From contig CAVRVH010000007.1 in assembly GCA_963724665.1 (NCBI GenBank), forward strand, positions 992,001 to 1,056,000: a DNA stretch of 64,000 nucleotides. Reading direction: 5' to 3'. The notes beneath the pieces were generated by a model that saw only the letters and a program-made list of their open reading frames with translations, had not been told where the DNA came from and searched no databases. Source of the DNA: DASUPK01 sp963724665 (GTDB taxonomy: Bacteria; Actinomycetota; Thermoleophilia; Solirubrobacterales; 70-9). Below are positions 62,886 to 64,000 of this stretch, piece after piece; position 1 is the first letter of the stretch, and each line of letters opens with the position of its first letter. Made by a program: the position numbers and the translations under genes.

Positions 62886-64000
62886 TCAGGCATTCGCCTG
62901 CGACAGAAGGAACAACCCGAAGCACGTGAAGCCCACCATCACCGCGAGCATGAAGTACTGCGAGCGGGAGGCGTGGCGGACGTTGTCGTAGACGGCCAGC
63001 GCGCGATCGTGCGCCAGCGTCAGGGCAACGACATGCCCGACGACAAGCGCGGCCACCTGCACGTACCAGACTGTGTTGGAGCTCACGATCCCGTAGTTGA
63101 TCCCGCCGCCGGCCGTCCCGAACAGGTCGGAGCCGTGGCCCAACGGGTCGGAGAGGATGTAGGTGAACTGGGCCTGCTCCTGGTAGAGGAAGGCGCTGAA
63201 GTAGTGCGCCACCAGGTAGGCCAGCGCGATCGGGATCATGGAGTGGGCGAACGAGCGGCCCAGCTCTTTGACGGGTGGTGAGCTCCGCACCGTGTGCATA
63301 CCCGTGACACCGAGCCAATAGAGGCCGGAGATGACGGCCAGCGTGATCAGCAACCAGATGCTGTTCGCGATCCGGAAGGAGTTCGGCAGGCTGAAGCCGA
63401 TGTCACTGCAGCGCTCGAACGTCCATTGGATCGCGCCCGAGAGGACGCCCTCCTGGGCGCCGTCGAAGCTCGTCACCGCGATCGAGGTGAGGACCAGAGC
63501 GGCCGCTCCGGGGATCGCGGCCCACTGCGGAGCTCCGGTCAGGAACCTGCGGCGTCCCACCTCACCGTCGCGGGTCTCGAACGGCCCGAGCCGGGCGAAC
63601 ATCCCGAAGTAGGCGTTGAACGTCTCGCCCTTCTCGATCCACTCCTCCACCCCGAACAGCGCCATGCAGACGAAGGTGATGGCCGTGTAGATCGCGGTGG
63701 CGATCGCCACGTCATGCGGACTCGGTGAGGCTCCCCCGCCTGCGATCAGCTCCAGCCAGACGAACAGGATGACGCCGACCACGGCCGGCCAGCGGCCGAG
63801 CCGCTCCGGATATTTGAGTGGCGCGGGCGCAGACTGGCCCGCGACCAGGCGGAAGCCGCCCGAGATCGTCCGGCCGATGGCCCTCCATGGGTTGAACGCC
63901 CGAAACACATCCCCGAACAGCACGCTCAACAGGACCAGCCCCAGCCAGAACGTGTAGAAGACGAAGATGATCGAGAAGTTCTGAGTCGGGTCCTCGATGC
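62886..64000 (-). CDS. Large integral membrane protein (5' partial; family often labelled 'fenitrothion hydrolase')
   Basis: The frame is open to the right edge of the window, so the N-terminus lies outside; 371 codons are visible. Family-like segments: VLFGDVFRAFNPWRAIGRTI, KYPERLGRWPAVVGVILFVW, ALFGVEEWIEKGETFNAYFG, MFARLGPFE, SDIGFSLPNSFRIANSIWLL, SFAHSMIPIALAYLVAHYFS and LVVGHVVALTLAHDRALAVY, ending LLSQANA. About eight hydrophobic spans. In actinobacteria such proteins carry the automatic name fenitrothion hydrolase, but hydrolase activity is not evident; the His in conserved loops might bind metal or haem. Two small proteins follow on the same strand. Confidence 0.7.
   Translation of the reverse strand, partial: IEDPTQNFSIIFVFYTFWLGLVLLSVLFGDVFRAFNPWRAIGRTISGGFRLVAGQSAPAPLKYPERLGRWPAVVGVILFVWLELIAGGGASPSPHDVAIATAIYTAITFVCMALFGVEEWIEKGETFNAYFGMFARLGPFETRDGEVGRRRFLTGAPQWAAIPGAAALVLTSIAVTSFDGAQEGVLSGAIQWTFERCSDIGFSLPNSFRIANSIWLLITLAVISGLYWLGVTGMHTVRSSPPVKELGRSFAHSMIPIALAYLVAHYFSAFLYQEQAQFTYILSDPLGHGSDLFGTAGGGINYGIVSSNTVWYVQVAALVVGHVVALTLAHDRALAVYDNVRHASRSQYFMLAVMVGFTCFGLFLLSQANA

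Noticed and set aside
1..64000. CRISPR arrays, insertion sequences, prophage or integrase genes
   Set aside because: No regularly spaced repeats, transposase motifs, terminal inverted repeats or phage proteins were found on either strand.

Overview
The window is high-GC, gene-dense DNA with many GTG/TTG starts and 4-bp start/stop overlaps. Together with an Rrf2-SufC-SufS-SufU set, a CysO-type sulfur-carrier route to cysteine and MoeZ-like proteins, this points to an actinomycete. My best guess is a Thermoleophilia-type lineage (Solirubrobacterales/Gaiellales), possibly uncultured; no rRNA or tRNA is present to confirm it. I saw no CRISPR array, insertion sequence, prophage or plasmid gene.

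Layout. 1-5.1 kb: the end of a coiled-coil protein with a histone-H1-like basic tail and a helix-hairpin-helix, a convergent histone-deacetylase-family enzyme, L-aspartate oxidase (NadB), and a small Cys/His-ribbon protein preceded by helically phased repeats and followed by a clear terminator. 5.1-8.6 kb: a translationally coupled HyuA/HyuB (hydantoinase/5-oxoprolinase-type) pair. 8.7-15 kb: DUF1802, DUF1152 and a degenerate MA-like protein; then a JAMM protease and zinc-ribbon membrane protein, a methyltransferase, an unassigned protein and O-phosphoserine-type cysteine synthase. 15-17.7 kb: a polar amino-acid ABC importer. 17.8-37.4 kb: a cell-surface polysaccharide region with glycosyltransferases, methyltransferases, a GT-C-like membrane protein, a YbhN-like flippase, Wzt/Wzm-type export, an acyltransferase, a polyprenyl-phosphate sugar transferase, an O-antigen ligase with TPR tail, and a secreted glycosidase. 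37.4-41.9 kb: a CysO-like carrier, a MoeZ-like enzyme with inverted domain order, a rhodanese, a methyltransferase, a fatty-acid desaturase and a cupin. 41.9-58.1 kb: HtpX and MarR, then the SUF iron-sulfur system in two halves (Rrf2-SufC-SufS-SufU and Rieske-SufB-SufD) about 9 kb apart, with a diguanylate cyclase, a GMC oxidoreductase flanked by two NTF2-like paralogues, and LemA/DUF2207 between them. 58.1-62.3 kb: a zinc-uptake operon with two permeases, a lipoprotein, an ATPase and a Fur-family (Zur-like) regulator, led by a 67-aa protein. 62.3-64 kb: very small proteins and the end of a large membrane protein.

Common themes are sulfur and metal handling. MoeZ, CysO, CysM and the JAMM hydrolase together form the known route in which a sulfur-carrier thiocarboxylate makes cysteine from O-phosphoserine; the SUF proteins then use cysteine sulfur for Fe-S clusters.

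A warning on quality. Genes in about 12.9-41.9 kb and 56.4-62.7 kb are broken by many single-base indels, several inside short G or C runs, although both halves still translate to conserved motifs. The segments 1-12 kb and 42-56.4 kb are almost free of them. I read this as uneven sequencing/assembly error rather than decay. Broken genes are given as single CDS entries covering the reconstructed extent, with the break stated.
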